64,000 nt of DNA from Janthinobacterium sp. FW305-129 (GTDB lineage Bacteria > Pseudomonadota > Gammaproteobacteria > Burkholderiales > Burkholderiaceae_D): the NCBI RefSeq assembly GCF_020858115.1, contig NZ_JACYMM010000015.1, positions 51,586 through 115,585 on the forward strand, written 5' to 3'. Both the position numbers and the translations under genes were made by a program. Within the stretch, counting starts at the first letter, position 1, and each line of letters opens with the position of its first letter. Positions 50,834 to 59,896 of the stretch are shown here, one piece after another. Below the pieces are notes generated by a model that did not search any database, was not told the DNA's origin, and saw only the letters and a list, made by a program, of their open reading frames with translations.

Positions 50834-52705
50834 TTATGCACTCAGCCGCTTTTCCAGCGCAGCCTTGTGACCTGCCAATTCCTGCGGCAGATGATACGCG
50901 AGTTTTTCAAACAACTCCGTATGCAATTTCAATTCTTCCACCCACGCGGCCTTGTCGATCGAGGTGATGGTGTCGAACTGTTCTTGTGTGAATGGCAAGC
51001 CATCCCAGTTCAGGTCGCCATACTGCGGCGTCGTGCCGAACAGGTTTTCCACGCCGCCCGCCTTGCCTTCGATACGCTCCAGCATCCACTTGAGCACGCG
51101 CATGTTGTCGCCGAAGCCAGGCCAGACGAATTTGCCAGCCTCGTCCGTACGGAACCAGTTGACGCAATAGATCTTCGGCAGGGCAGCCGGGTTGACCTTG
51201 CCCACCTTGACGCCCATGTCCAGCCAGTGCTGGAAGTAATCGCTCATGTTATAGCCGATAAACGGCAACATGGCAAATGGATCGCGGCGCACGACGCCCA
51301 TCTGGCCCACGGCGGCGGCCGTCGTTTCGGAACCCATGGTGGCGGCCATGTAGACGCCTTCGACCCAGTTGCGCGCTTCGGTCACCAATGGCACGGTGGT
51401 CGAGCGGCGGCCGCCGAAGATGAAGGCCGAGATCGGCACGCCGGCCGGATCGTCCCAGGCAGAGTCGATCACGGGGTTTTGCGTAGCAGCAACAGTGAAG
51501 CGCGCGTTCGGATGCGCCGCCTTGGTGCCGGACGCCGGCGTCCAGTCCTTGCCCTGCCAGTCGATCAGGTGGCTTGGCGCTTCCTTGGTCAAACCTTCCC
51601 ACCAGACGTCGCCATCGTCCGTCAGCGCCACGTTGGTGAAAATCGTGTTGTCGCGCATGGACGCCATGCAGTTGTAATTGGTTTTTTCGTTGGTGCCCGG
51701 CGCCACGCCAAAATAACCGGCTTCCGGGTTGATGGCGTACAGACGGCCGTCGGCACCGGGTTTGATCCAGGCGATATCGTCGCCGATGGTGGTCACTTTC
51801 CAGCCGTTAAAACTTGCCGGCGGGATCAGCATGGCGAAGTTGGTCTTGCCGCAAGCGGACGGGAACGCTGCCGCCACGTAGTGTTTCTTGCCTTCCGGAG
51901 ATTCCACGCCGAGGATCAGCATGTGTTCGGCCAGCCAGCCCGGGTTGTTGTCCGAGGCTTGCGCTTCCTGGTAGCCCATGTTCGAGGCGATGCGCAGGGC
52001 GAAACATTTCTTGCCCAGCAAGGCGTTGCCGCCGTAGCCGGAACCGAAAGACCAGATTTCGCGCGTTTCCGGGAAATGCACGATGTATTTAGTGCTGTTG
52101 CACGGCCATTTCACATCTTGCTGGCCGGCGGCCAGCGGCGCGCCCACGCTGTGCACGCACGGCACGAACTCGCCATCGGTGCCCAGCACGTCGTACACGG
52201 CACGGCCCATGCGGGTCATGATCTTCATGTTGACGGCGACATACGGCGAATCGGACAGTTCCACGCCGATGTGCGCGATCGGCGAACCCAGCGGACCCAT
52301 CGAGAATGGCACCACGTACATGGTGCGGCCGCGCATGCAGCCGTCGAACAGACCGTTCAGGGTGTGGCGCATCTCGCCAGGCTCGGTCCAGTTATTCGTC
52401 GGGCCGGCCGCTTCTTTCGTTGCCGAGCAGATATACGTGCGGTCTTCGACGCGGGCCACGTCGCTCGGATCGGAGCAGGCCAGGTAGGAATTCGGGCGCT
52501 TTTCGGCATTCAGTTTTTTCATGGTGCCGCTGGCAACCATTTCAGCGCACAGGCGCTCGTACTCTTCTTGCGAGCCATCGCACCAGTAGATGCGGTCTGG
52601 CTTGGTCAGCGCGGCAATATCGGCCACCCAGTTGATCAGTTTCTGTTGTTTAATATAAGCTGGGACGTTGAGTGCGGCGACGCCACCCATGACGGGCTGA
52701 TTCAT
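50834..52705 (-). CDS. pckG: Phosphoenolpyruvate carboxykinase (GTP)
   Basis: The 623-residue enzyme converts oxaloacetate and GTP to PEP, GDP and CO2 in gluconeogenesis. Signature regions are the nucleotide loop FPSACGKTNFAML with its reactive cysteine, TIGDDIAWIKPG with the metal-binding Asp, FGVAPGTNEKTNYN, FIFGGRRSTTVPLV and WFRTDEAGKFVWPGFGDNMRVLKW. Length is typical of the GTP-dependent form, which is the common one in Oxalobacteraceae. The ATG at 52705 follows an exact GGAGGTAAT site. It shares a bidirectional terminator with the convergent gene. It has its own promoter in the 328-bp gap upstream. Confidence 0.97.
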   Translation of the reverse strand: MNQPVMGGVAALNVPAYIKQQKLINWVADIAALTKPDRIYWCDGSQEEYERLCAEMVASGTMKKLNAEKRPNSYLACSDPSDVARVEDRTYICSATKEAAGPTNNWTEPGEMRHTLNGLFDGCMRGRTMYVVPFSMGPLGSPIAHIGVELSDSPYVAVNMKIMTRMGRAVYDVLGTDGEFVPCVHSVGAPLAAGQQDVKWPCNSTKYIVHFPETREIWSFGSGYGGNALLGKKCFALRIASNMGYQEAQASDNNPGWLAEHMLILGVESPEGKKHYVAAAFPSACGKTNFAMLIPPASFNGWKVTTIGDDIAWIKPGADGRLYAINPEAGYFGVAPGTNEKTNYNCMASMRDNTIFTNVALTDDGDVWWEGLTKEAPSHLIDWQGKDWTPASGTKAAHPNARFTVAATQNPVIDSAWDDPAGVPISAFIFGGRRSTTVPLVTEARNWVEGVYMAATMGSETTAAAVGQMGVVRRDPFAMLPFIGYNMSDYFQHWLDMGVKVGKVNPAALPKIYCVNWFRTDEAGKFVWPGFGDNMRVLKWMLERIEGKAGGVENLFGTTPQYGDLNWDGLPFTQEQFDTITSIDKAAWVEELKLHTELFEKLAYHLPQELAGHKAALEKRLSA

Positions 52706-53033
52706 ATTACCTCCAATACCAATAAAAGAAATTCTGGTCATTCCGGCAAGACAGGCAGCATCGTTGAGAGGTGGCTGCGGCTCACTGCGGGCGGGGTGCT
52801 CACGCGGGCAGGGCTCTGGCGTCGTTTACCTGGATCATGCACCCAGGCTGCAGGAACAGTTTGCGCTATAACTATAATCAGGAAGCTTTAAAAGTGCCGG
52901 CGATTGTACACCCGCCTAACGGCTATTCTCGCAAAAATGTAGGAGAATAGCTTGACTAATGTAGTAGGCTATTCAGCATTTCCCGTATCCTGTTATTTCC
53001 CTACCAAATCTTCACTAAAATCGGCCATCCACC
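52706..53033. other. 328-bp divergent region between pckG and hydroxyacid dehydrogenase
   Basis: It contains no gene. CTATTCTC (52923-52930) and GAGAATAG (52943-52950) form an 8-bp hairpin with a 12-base loop upstream of the dehydrogenase; a related GGCTATTC occurs at 52977-52984 area. The stretch 52870-53010 is AT-richer, as expected for two divergent promoters. Confidence 0.45.
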
Positions 53034-54047
53034 ATGAAAATTGCCATACTCGATGATTACCAGGATGCCGTGCGCGGCCTCGATTGCTTCAAATTGCTCG
53101 ATGGCCACGAGGTCAAAGTGTTCAGCAACACGGCGCGGGGACTGGGCCAGCTGGCCATCCGCCTGGCGCCGTTCGACGCGCTGGTGCTGATCCGCGAACG
53201 CAGCAGTTTCAACCGGGCCTTGCTGTCGAAATTGCCGAACCTGAAACTGATTTCGCAAACGGGCAAGGTCAGCGGACACATCGATGTGGCGGCCGCCACG
53301 GAACTGGGCATCGCCATCGCGGAAGGCATTGGCTCGCCCACGGCGCCGGCCGAACTGACGTGGGCGCTGATCATGGCGGCGCAGCGCAAGATCGTGCCGT
53401 ACGCGCAACATTTACAGGAAGGGCTGTGGCAAACGTCGTCAATCGAGCCGGCGCGCAACACGCTCGGTACGGTATTGAAAGGGCGCACCCTGGCGATCTG
53501 GGGCTACGGCAAGATCGGCCAATTGATCGCCGGCTATGGCCGCGCCTTCGGCATGACCATCCTCGTGTGGGGCAGCGAAGCGAGCCGCGCCGCGGCCGTG
53601 GCGGCCGGCGACACGGCCGCGCCATCGCGCGAGGCATTTTTTGAACAGGCCGACGTGCTGACCTTGCACCTGCGTCTGTCCGACGCCACGCGGGGCCTGG
53701 TAACGGCAGAAGACCTGGCGCGCATGAAACCAACGTCCCTGTTCGTCAACACCAGCCGCGCCGAGCTGGTGGCCGATGGCGCGCTGGAAGCGGCGCTGCC
53801 CCAGGGGCGCCCGGGCGCCGCCGCGCTGGACGTGTTTACGGATGAACCCTTGCCGCCCGGCTCGCCATTGCTGCTGCTGCCGAACGTGCTGGCCACGCCG
53901 CACCTGGGCTACGTCGAGCGTGACAGCTATGAACTGTATTTCCGCTACGCCTTGCAAAACATCGTTGATTTTGCGCAAGGTCAATGCACGCGCCTGCTCA
54001 ATCCCGAGGCATTGCAGCATGCACGCCAAGCCCCTCAGGAGCGCTGA
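53034..54047 (+). CDS. D-2-hydroxyacid dehydrogenase family protein
   Basis: The 337-residue NAD-dependent enzyme has the Rossmann loop WGYGKIGQLIAGYG at about residue 162, the catalytic Arg (NTSRAEL), Glu (DVFTDEPLPPG) and His (LATPHLGYVERD). It belongs to the group with phosphoglycerate-, glycerate- and formate-like dehydrogenases; the position of Ala rather than Gly after the catalytic Arg is a minor variation. The substrate cannot be fixed. The last 13 bases overlap the convergent unknown gene. The ATG at 53034 is in the best context. Confidence 0.9.
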   Translation: MKIAILDDYQDAVRGLDCFKLLDGHEVKVFSNTARGLGQLAIRLAPFDALVLIRERSSFNRALLSKLPNLKLISQTGKVSGHIDVAAATELGIAIAEGIGSPTAPAELTWALIMAAQRKIVPYAQHLQEGLWQTSSIEPARNTLGTVLKGRTLAIWGYGKIGQLIAGYGRAFGMTILVWGSEASRAAAVAAGDTAAPSREAFFEQADVLTLHLRLSDATRGLVTAEDLARMKPTSLFVNTSRAELVADGALEAALPQGRPGAAALDVFTDEPLPPGSPLLLLPNVLATPHLGYVERDSYELYFRYALQNIVDFAQGQCTRLLNPEALQHARQAPQER

Positions 54048-54808
54048 AAGCCCTTGATCAGGTCGGGCTCGCCCGTGAGGCGGATGGCGGGCGCGGGCAG
54101 CACGTGCCTGCCGCGCCACAGGCCGGCCCAGCCGGGCGGCCAGGCGATGTCCTGGCCGGCATACGGCGCCACGCCAGCGCGCACGGCCACGACCGGCACC
54201 GGCGGCATGTCGGGCAAGGGCTCGCCCGGGGTGCGCGGCATGTCCAGGCTGTACATGTAATTGGGCAACAAGGCGTCGCAGACGCGGCCAAACCAGTCGG
54301 TGTGGTCGTCGTCGCGCCCCAGCGCCTGCGCCAGGCCTTGCGGATCGAAACGGGCCAGGGCATCGATCAGCTCGCCAGTGGTGGCGCCGGGCGTGTCGCC
54401 CCAGCCCATCACCGGGTTGACGTTGTAATCAGCGCCCGAACCGTACCAGCCTTCGCGCCACGGCCGCTGCATCCAGTCGCGCGGTCCCGTAAACAAATGC
54501 CAGCGCCAGTGCAGGCCGGACGGTTTCGGCCAGGAATACAGATACAGTTTCTGATAGCCGGCCTGGTGCAGCTCGCGCACCATGGCCATCAGGCGCGCGT
54601 GCGGCATGCGGTCGGGCGGCGCGCGCCGAAACAGGATCGCTTCGCCGTCGGCAAACTGCACGTCGTCGGTCGACAGGTTCAGGTCCAGGGTGCGCGCTTC
54701 GCTGCCGAAACGGGCGGCGATCCAGCCCGTCAGCAAATTGACGGACGTGATCACCCCGTAACCGCGGTGGCGGTGAAAAATGACGGTGCCGGGAGCGAGC
54801 GCTTTCAT
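54035..54808 (-). CDS. Unknown protein, 257 residues, rich in Trp and Pro
   Basis: The protein starts MKALAPGTVIFHRHRGYGVITSVNLLTGW (ATG at 54808), a short beta-barrel-like motif reminiscent of CarD/Tudor or ATP-dependent helicase leads, but I cannot name the family. The middle has WPKPSGLHWRWHLFTGPRDWMQRPWREGWYGSGADY and the end has YAGQDIAWPPGWAGLWRGRH, with no signal peptide or membrane segment. The longer open frame upstream to 55486 is antisense to the asparaginase gene. The 3' end overlaps the dehydrogenase gene by 13 bases. Confidence 0.65.
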   Translation of the reverse strand: MKALAPGTVIFHRHRGYGVITSVNLLTGWIAARFGSEARTLDLNLSTDDVQFADGEAILFRRAPPDRMPHARLMAMVRELHQAGYQKLYLYSWPKPSGLHWRWHLFTGPRDWMQRPWREGWYGSGADYNVNPVMGWGDTPGATTGELIDALARFDPQGLAQALGRDDDHTDWFGRVCDALLPNYMYSLDMPRTPGEPLPDMPPVPVVAVRAGVAPYAGQDIAWPPGWAGLWRGRHVLPAPAIRLTGEPDLIKGFQRS

Positions 54809-54970
54809 ACGGAGTCGGGGTGGCAGGCAAACAAAGAAACCAGTGTACTCACAGATGGCCAAATTTTCCAGATGCGATCCGCAACGGCCCGCAGCGAGCC
54901 CGCCATTCACGCAAGGCACACAATCCACGCTATCATGCGCGTCATTCTCCACTGACATCGTGACCACATC

Positions 54971-55456
54971 ATGACTTTGCGCATACTCGCCACTGGCGGC
55001 ACTTTCGACAAACACTACAACGAATTGAACGGTACCCTGGGCTTTTCCGACAGTCATTTGCCGGCAGCGATTGCCCGCGCACGCATGACGGCGCCCGTAG
55101 CGCTGGAGCAATTGCCCCTGCTCGACTCGCTCGACATGCAGGATGCGGACCGCCAGCGCGTGCTGGCCTCGTGCCGTGCGGCACAGGAAAAAGCCATCGT
55201 CATCATCCACGGCACCGACACCATGCGCGAAACGGCGCAGGTGCTGGGCGCGGCGAACCTGCAGCAAACGGTGATTCTCACGGGCGCCATGATTCCCTAC
55301 GAAATCGACAACTCCGATGCCCTGTTCAACCTGGGCTTTGCCTGCGGCGTGGCGCAAACCTTGCCAGCGGGCGTGTACGTGGCCATGAATGGCCAGATTT
55401 TTGCCTGGGACAATGTGCAAAAGAACCGCGCCGCCGGCGTGTTCCAGCCCTTGTAA
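54971..55456 (+). CDS. Single-domain asparaginase-like protein
   Basis: The 161-residue protein carries only the N-terminal half of the asparaginase fold. It has the first catalytic block LATGGTFDKHYNELNG (nucleophile Thr in TGGT) and the second block IIHGTDTMRETAQVLG (Thr-Asp), followed by TVILTGAMIPYEIDNSDALFNLGFA. Type I and II asparaginases are about 330 residues long, with a second domain that completes the active site from the next subunit; that domain is absent. Short versions of this kind exist in many proteobacteria and may work as dimers. A good terminator follows at 55530-55553. Aspartate release from asparagine is possible but unproven. Confidence 0.82.
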   Translation: MTLRILATGGTFDKHYNELNGTLGFSDSHLPAAIARARMTAPVALEQLPLLDSLDMQDADRQRVLASCRAAQEKAIVIIHGTDTMRETAQVLGAANLQQTVILTGAMIPYEIDNSDALFNLGFACGVAQTLPAGVYVAMNGQIFAWDNVQKNRAAGVFQPL

Positions 55457-55529
55457 GGGAGCCGATGGCGGGCAGGGTGCGCACAACAGACCGGGAAGCG
55501 GTCGACTGACACTCTGTCACAATTCTAGC

Positions 55530-55553
55530 AGCCCGCTTTAGCGGGCTTTTTTT
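55530..55553 (+). terminator. Rho-independent terminator after the asparaginase-like gene
   Basis: AGCCCGCT and AGCGGGCT form an 8-bp stem with a TT loop, followed by a run of seven T. It lies 73 bases after the stop. Confidence 0.9.
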
Positions 55554-55980
55554 ACGTTTTTTGACCTTTCATAAATTCTGCAAAGCGACAGTTTTTCTCG
55601 AATTATTGTAGGTAAAACATCGAATTGCCAATAGAATAATTTTATGTTGTAAAAAAACGCCATCTATCATTTTTAAAAACACCGATATTGTTGAATATAA
55701 AACTGCAATTTAACAATTAATTTAAACATTCTTCTGTATCCACAATTTATTGCCAAATCCGACACGGTTGACATGCATTTTTTCTTGCTGAGACGACATA
55801 ATGTTCGCCTCGACAAGTTATAAGTGCATTTATAACAATATTGCGCTAAGTAGTCTTCCACCTCCCACCGACGTGGTTCCGCCTACCGTACACGAGCACC
55901 GCAAGCCGTCTATCCGATAGCTTGCGCGGTGCTCGTGTACCGCTTGTCGTTATTAAAACTACTACGGAGTAATTGTTACA
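55554..55980 (+). promoter_or_regulatory. AT-rich 5' region of the second TonB receptor with a 15-bp stem
   Basis: This 427-bp region is strikingly AT-rich over 55554-55850 compared with the rest of the window. At its 3' end, GTACACGAGCACCGC (55888-55902) and GCGGTGCTCGTGTAC (55926-55940) are perfect inverted copies with a 23-base loop containing a further AAGC/GCTT pairing. The stem lies 40 bases before the start codon and has no T-run, so it is an RNA structure in the leader or a protein-binding palindrome and not an ordinary terminator. TTGACA occurs at 55768-55773. No coding frame is convincing in the region. Confidence 0.65.
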
Positions 55981-58749
55981 ATGGCATTTAAAGAAAAAAT
56001 TGGCGTGCGCAGCGTACGCCTGGCCCTGACCGTCCTGGCAGGCAGCGTCTTGTTCTCTGGCCAATCCATGGCGGACGAAGCAATTCAAAAAGTTGAAATT
56101 ACCGGTTCGAGCATCAAGCGTATCGCCGTCGAAGGCGCCTTGCCTGTGCAGCGCCTGTCGCTCGAAGCGATCGCCAAGACCGGCGCCACCACAATTGCCG
56201 ACCTGGTACAGAATCTGCCCGCCATGCAAGGTTTCCAGATCGGCGCCACGGCAGCCGGTTCCGATTCCGGTGGCCGTACCAGCGCCTCGATCCATGACAT
56301 CGGCGAAAGCTATACCCTGGTCCTGCTGAACGGCCGCCGCATTGCGCCGCAAGGCGCCGACAATACGGTCAACCTGAACGCCATCCCGATGAGCGCGGTT
56401 GAACGTGTCGAAATCCTGACCGACGGCGCTTCGGCCCTGTACGGCTCGGACGCCATTGCCGGCGTGATTAACTTCATCCTGAAGAAGAACATGCAAGGCG
56501 GCAACGTCGAAGCCACCTACACCGCGCCAGAACACAGCGGCGGCGGCAATAGCTGGAATACCAACATCACCTACGGTTTCGGCAATCTGGACGAAGACCG
56601 CTACAACGTGATGGTCAGCTATCGTCACGACGAGCAAGAGAAAGTGCGCGCCACCGACCGTTCGTTCGCCCGCAGCGGCTACATTCCGTTCAGCCGCAAC
56701 GGCAAAAACTACGTCTACAACAACACCAGCACGTCCGCAGCTCCAGCCAACGTCGCGCTGTCCTTCAAGGACAACAACCCGACCAAGGGCTATACCTACA
56801 ATCCCTACAAACAGGCCAACGGTGATTGCGCACCGCAAAGCTATGTCTTGCAGACGAATACCAATGCGTGCGGCTTCGACGGCGCCTCAATGGTGGAAAT
56901 CGTGCCGCAATCGAAGCGCGATAGCCTGTTTACCCGCGCCAGCTACAAGGTCTCGGACGACATGACGGCCTTTGCCGAAGTGGCGCTGTCGCACTATGAC
57001 CTGACGGCGCGTATCGCCGCCAATCCGGTGCCGATCACACTGTTCAACCGCGATGAAAAGACTGGCAAGATCACGCAATTGCCTGGCTACAGCCAATACA
57101 TTCAGCCTGGCCTGACGACGGCCCAGCAAGACGGTCTGTCGTCGGTCATCGCCAACTACCGCCTCGTCGACTGGGGCCCGCGTGCCAGCCAGTCGATTAC
57201 CGACACCAAGCATCTGGTGGTGGGCGTCGAAGGCGAGTTCGCCGGCTGGAACTACAGCAGTGGCCTGACCTGGTCGAAAAACGCGATCAACGAGCGCTAC
57301 GTCGGCGGCTATGCCAAACGCGACAACCTCCTGTCCTTGCTCAACAACAAGGATTTCAATCCCTTGGCGTTACCAGGCCAGCAATCGGCCGCGATTCAGC
57401 AACTGATCGGCGAATCGCAATTCAGCGGTTCCGTGCGTACTGCATCGACCACCCTGCGCGGCGTAGATGCGCATGGTTCGCGTGAAGTGTTTAGCTTGCC
57501 AGGCGGTATGGCCAACATCGGCATCGGCGGCGACTACCGCGAATACAGCTACGAGCAAACGCCAGATGCCGGTGCCACCAAGGACACCATCTATGGCTTT
57601 GAAAGCAAGAAGGCTTATGACCTGAGCCGCAAGACGTATGGCGTCTTCGCCGAATTGCTGGCCCCTGTCACCAAGACCGTGGAAGTGACCATCGGTGCGC
57701 GTCTGGACAATGTGTCGGCAGTCGACAATGGCTTGACCCACACCACCACCGGCAAGAGCGAAAGCGCGTCGACCTACAAGGTGTCGGCACGCTGGCAGCC
57801 AGTGCAATCGTTGTTGATCCGCGGCTCCTACGGCACGGGCTTCAAGGCGCCAAGCATGCTGGACCTGGGTCAGCCACTGGTCAGCTCCGGTTTCACCTCC
57901 ACCTCGTATGACTGCCCATTCCCGGGCACCCCAGGCTGCCAAGACAGCAAAAAGCAATACAACCGCTTGTCTGGTGGCAATCCGGACCTGAAATCGGAAA
58001 CGTCGAAGCAATTCACGGCCGGTTTCCGCGTTGAGCCTAACTCGAGCTTCTCGTTCGGTGCCGACCTGTGGGATGTGAAAATCTTTGACGCCGTATCGTC
58101 GGTGGCCGAATCGCTGGCCTTCTCGAATCCGGAGAAATACAAGGATTACTTCGTCATGTTCACGCCGGCGGAAAGCCCGAAGGCATTCTATGCATTCAAG
58201 TCGCTGGCCATGAACATCGGCCAAATGCATAACCGTGGTATCGACTGGGATATGACGGCACGCAAGAAGCTGGACTTCGGCAACCTGACCGTGAACCTGA
58301 ACGGCACCCACATGCTCAAGGCAGACTACACCGTGCCAGGTACGCGTAACGACTGGACCAGCAGCCTGAACATCTATGGCATCAACCAGGCCGTGACGTT
58401 CCGCGATCTGATCAAACTGACCGCCACCCTGGATACGGGCAAGCTGAGCAACACGATGGTGGTGAACTATCGCAATGGCTACACCGACGCCCTGACCGAG
58501 GTATACAACGTCGACACCAAAGGCATCGAAAAGATCCGCCTGGACGTGCCGTCGCACATCACCTTCGATTGGCAAGGCCGCTACGCGATCAACAACAAAA
58601 CGTCGATCCGTGCCGGTATCAAGAACCTGTTTGACCGCAATCCACCGCTGTCGCTGCGTGCGTCGTCCGGCCACCAGGTCGGCTTCGATCCGCGTTACGC
58701 TGATCCGATGCTGCGCACGTTCTACATCACCGGTTCGTACAAGTTCTAA
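55981..58749 (+). CDS. TonB-dependent receptor (second), oligosaccharide/peptide-type
   Basis: The 922-residue outer-membrane receptor has a signal peptide ending SMA (residue about 31), a TonB-box-like IQKVEITGSSIKR, a plug (TIADLVQNLPAMQGF, VLLNGRRIAPQGADNTVNLNAIPMSAVERVEILTDGASALYGSDAIAGVINFILKK) and a large barrel with a final YITGSYKF. The ITGSxIKR start and size over 900 residues mark the subgroup often linked to sugars, peptides or other nutrients, not the siderophore group. There is no Fur box. It is monocistronic with a structured leader and a terminator at 58776-58814. The substrate is unknown. Confidence 0.93.
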   Translation: MAFKEKIGVRSVRLALTVLAGSVLFSGQSMADEAIQKVEITGSSIKRIAVEGALPVQRLSLEAIAKTGATTIADLVQNLPAMQGFQIGATAAGSDSGGRTSASIHDIGESYTLVLLNGRRIAPQGADNTVNLNAIPMSAVERVEILTDGASALYGSDAIAGVINFILKKNMQGGNVEATYTAPEHSGGGNSWNTNITYGFGNLDEDRYNVMVSYRHDEQEKVRATDRSFARSGYIPFSRNGKNYVYNNTSTSAAPANVALSFKDNNPTKGYTYNPYKQANGDCAPQSYVLQTNTNACGFDGASMVEIVPQSKRDSLFTRASYKVSDDMTAFAEVALSHYDLTARIAANPVPITLFNRDEKTGKITQLPGYSQYIQPGLTTAQQDGLSSVIANYRLVDWGPRASQSITDTKHLVVGVEGEFAGWNYSSGLTWSKNAINERYVGGYAKRDNLLSLLNNKDFNPLALPGQQSAAIQQLIGESQFSGSVRTASTTLRGVDAHGSREVFSLPGGMANIGIGGDYREYSYEQTPDAGATKDTIYGFESKKAYDLSRKTYGVFAELLAPVTKTVEVTIGARLDNVSAVDNGLTHTTTGKSESASTYKVSARWQPVQSLLIRGSYGTGFKAPSMLDLGQPLVSSGFTSTSYDCPFPGTPGCQDSKKQYNRLSGGNPDLKSETSKQFTAGFRVEPNSSFSFGADLWDVKIFDAVSSVAESLAFSNPEKYKDYFVMFTPAESPKAFYAFKSLAMNIGQMHNRGIDWDMTARKKLDFGNLTVNLNGTHMLKADYTVPGTRNDWTSSLNIYGINQAVTFRDLIKLTATLDTGKLSNTMVVNYRNGYTDALTEVYNVDTKGIEKIRLDVPSHITFDWQGRYAINNKTSIRAGIKNLFDRNPPLSLRASSGHQVGFDPRYADPMLRTFYITGSYKF

Positions 58750-58775
58750 TATAAAAACTTGAATTAGCCTGTCTG

Positions 58776-58814
58776 AAAAGCGCCTTGCACTTCACCGTGC
58801 CAGGCGCTTTTTTT
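58776..58814 (+). terminator. Rho-independent terminator after the second TonB receptor
   Basis: AAAAGCGCCT and AGGCGCTTTT form a stem, extended by a further GCAC/GTGC pairing with a mismatch, and followed by a T-run to 58814. It lies 27 bases after the stop. Confidence 0.85.
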
Positions 58815-58838
58815 ATGCGCCCACAGATTGCCCAGGCG

Positions 58839-58864
58839 AAAAAAAGGAGCCGCAGCTCCTTTTT
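58839..58864 (-). terminator. Rho-independent terminator of rdgC
   Basis: AAAAAGGAGC and GCTCCTTTTT form a 10-bp stem with a CGCA loop. On the minus strand it is followed by a T-run. It lies 20 bases below the rdgC stop. Confidence 0.88.
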
Positions 58865-58883
58865 CGTACCGATATATCTGCTT

Positions 58884-59780
58884 TTATGCAGTCGCTTCGC
58901 CGCCCAATGCCTCGACCACGTCGGCCATCAGCTTGGAGAGCTCGCCCGTCATCAGCATCACGTCGCCGTCGAAACGTTCTTCGTCGTTCTTCGTGCTCGA
59001 TTCCGTTTCCTTGATCACGTCCAGCGGCTTGACGCTCTTGATGGCCAGGGACTCCGTCAGCACGAACGAGATCTTGTCGTTCCACGTCATGGCCAGGCGC
59101 GTGCACTGCTTGCCGGCCGCGATGTGGCGGCGCACGTCGTCCGCTTCCAGCGTGTGGCGCACATAGCGCACGGTGGCCTTGCTTTCGCCCGTGGCGCGCA
59201 ATTCCGTGTCCATGTCGACCGTGAAGCCGGCAGGCGCATCGTCGGCCTGCAGCCATTCCGTCATCACCGCCACGGGCGAGCGCTGCACGCGCAGGCTTTC
59301 CAGCGGTAATTTATCCACGGCTTTGAGCAGCAGCTTGATCACTTCATCGGCTTTCGCCGGGCTGGCCGCATCGACCACCAGCCAGCCATTGACGGGATCG
59401 ATCCACGTCCAGACGTTGCTGCGGATGCTGAAGGCGCGCGGCAGCAGTTCGTCGGCCACGCGCTCCTTCAATTCCTTCATGGCCTTCTTACCAGGCGCAA
59501 AGCCTTGCGCTTCTTCCATCTCGGCGGCGCGGGCCTTGGCCACCTGGTTGATGACGGTCGCTGGCAGCAATTTCTTTTCCGTGCCCAGCAAGATCAGCAT
59601 TTGCTTGTTGACAACATGGACCAGGCCGCCGTTCGGGCGCGGCGTATCCCAGCCCTGGCGCATCAGATCCATGCTGGTCGCCGGCGTAAATTTGTTCGAG
59701 GACAAGGCCTCTTCCAGTTGTTCTGGCGTATAGGCCCATGGTGCGGGCAGGCGGTAAATCTGAAGATTCTTGAACCACAT
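58884..59780 (-). CDS. rdgC: Recombination-associated protein RdgC
   Basis: The 298-residue DNA-binding protein forms a ring-shaped dimer around duplex DNA and limits RecA-dependent recombination. It starts MWFKNLQIYRLPAPWAYTPEQLE, a family hallmark, and has NGGLVHVVNKQMLILLGTEKKLLPATVINQ and a long helical C-terminal half. Length matches the family. A terminator follows. It lies next to dinB on the same strand, with a 116-bp gap, and forms a small DNA-metabolism cluster with ssb and uvrA in this window. Confidence 0.95.
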   Translation of the reverse strand: MWFKNLQIYRLPAPWAYTPEQLEEALSSNKFTPATSMDLMRQGWDTPRPNGGLVHVVNKQMLILLGTEKKLLPATVINQVAKARAAEMEEAQGFAPGKKAMKELKERVADELLPRAFSIRSNVWTWIDPVNGWLVVDAASPAKADEVIKLLLKAVDKLPLESLRVQRSPVAVMTEWLQADDAPAGFTVDMDTELRATGESKATVRYVRHTLEADDVRRHIAAGKQCTRLAMTWNDKISFVLTESLAIKSVKPLDVIKETESSTKNDEERFDGDVMLMTGELSKLMADVVEALGGEATA

Positions 59781-59896
59781 AGTTTTTGTCTTCCGTTTGT
59801 TTCAGTAGTGCCAGGGGAACGCCATTCTACACTTTCGACATGAAAATGCCGTCAAAAGCGCGGTCTGGCGCGGTATGTATCTTGTAGGAAACGCCG

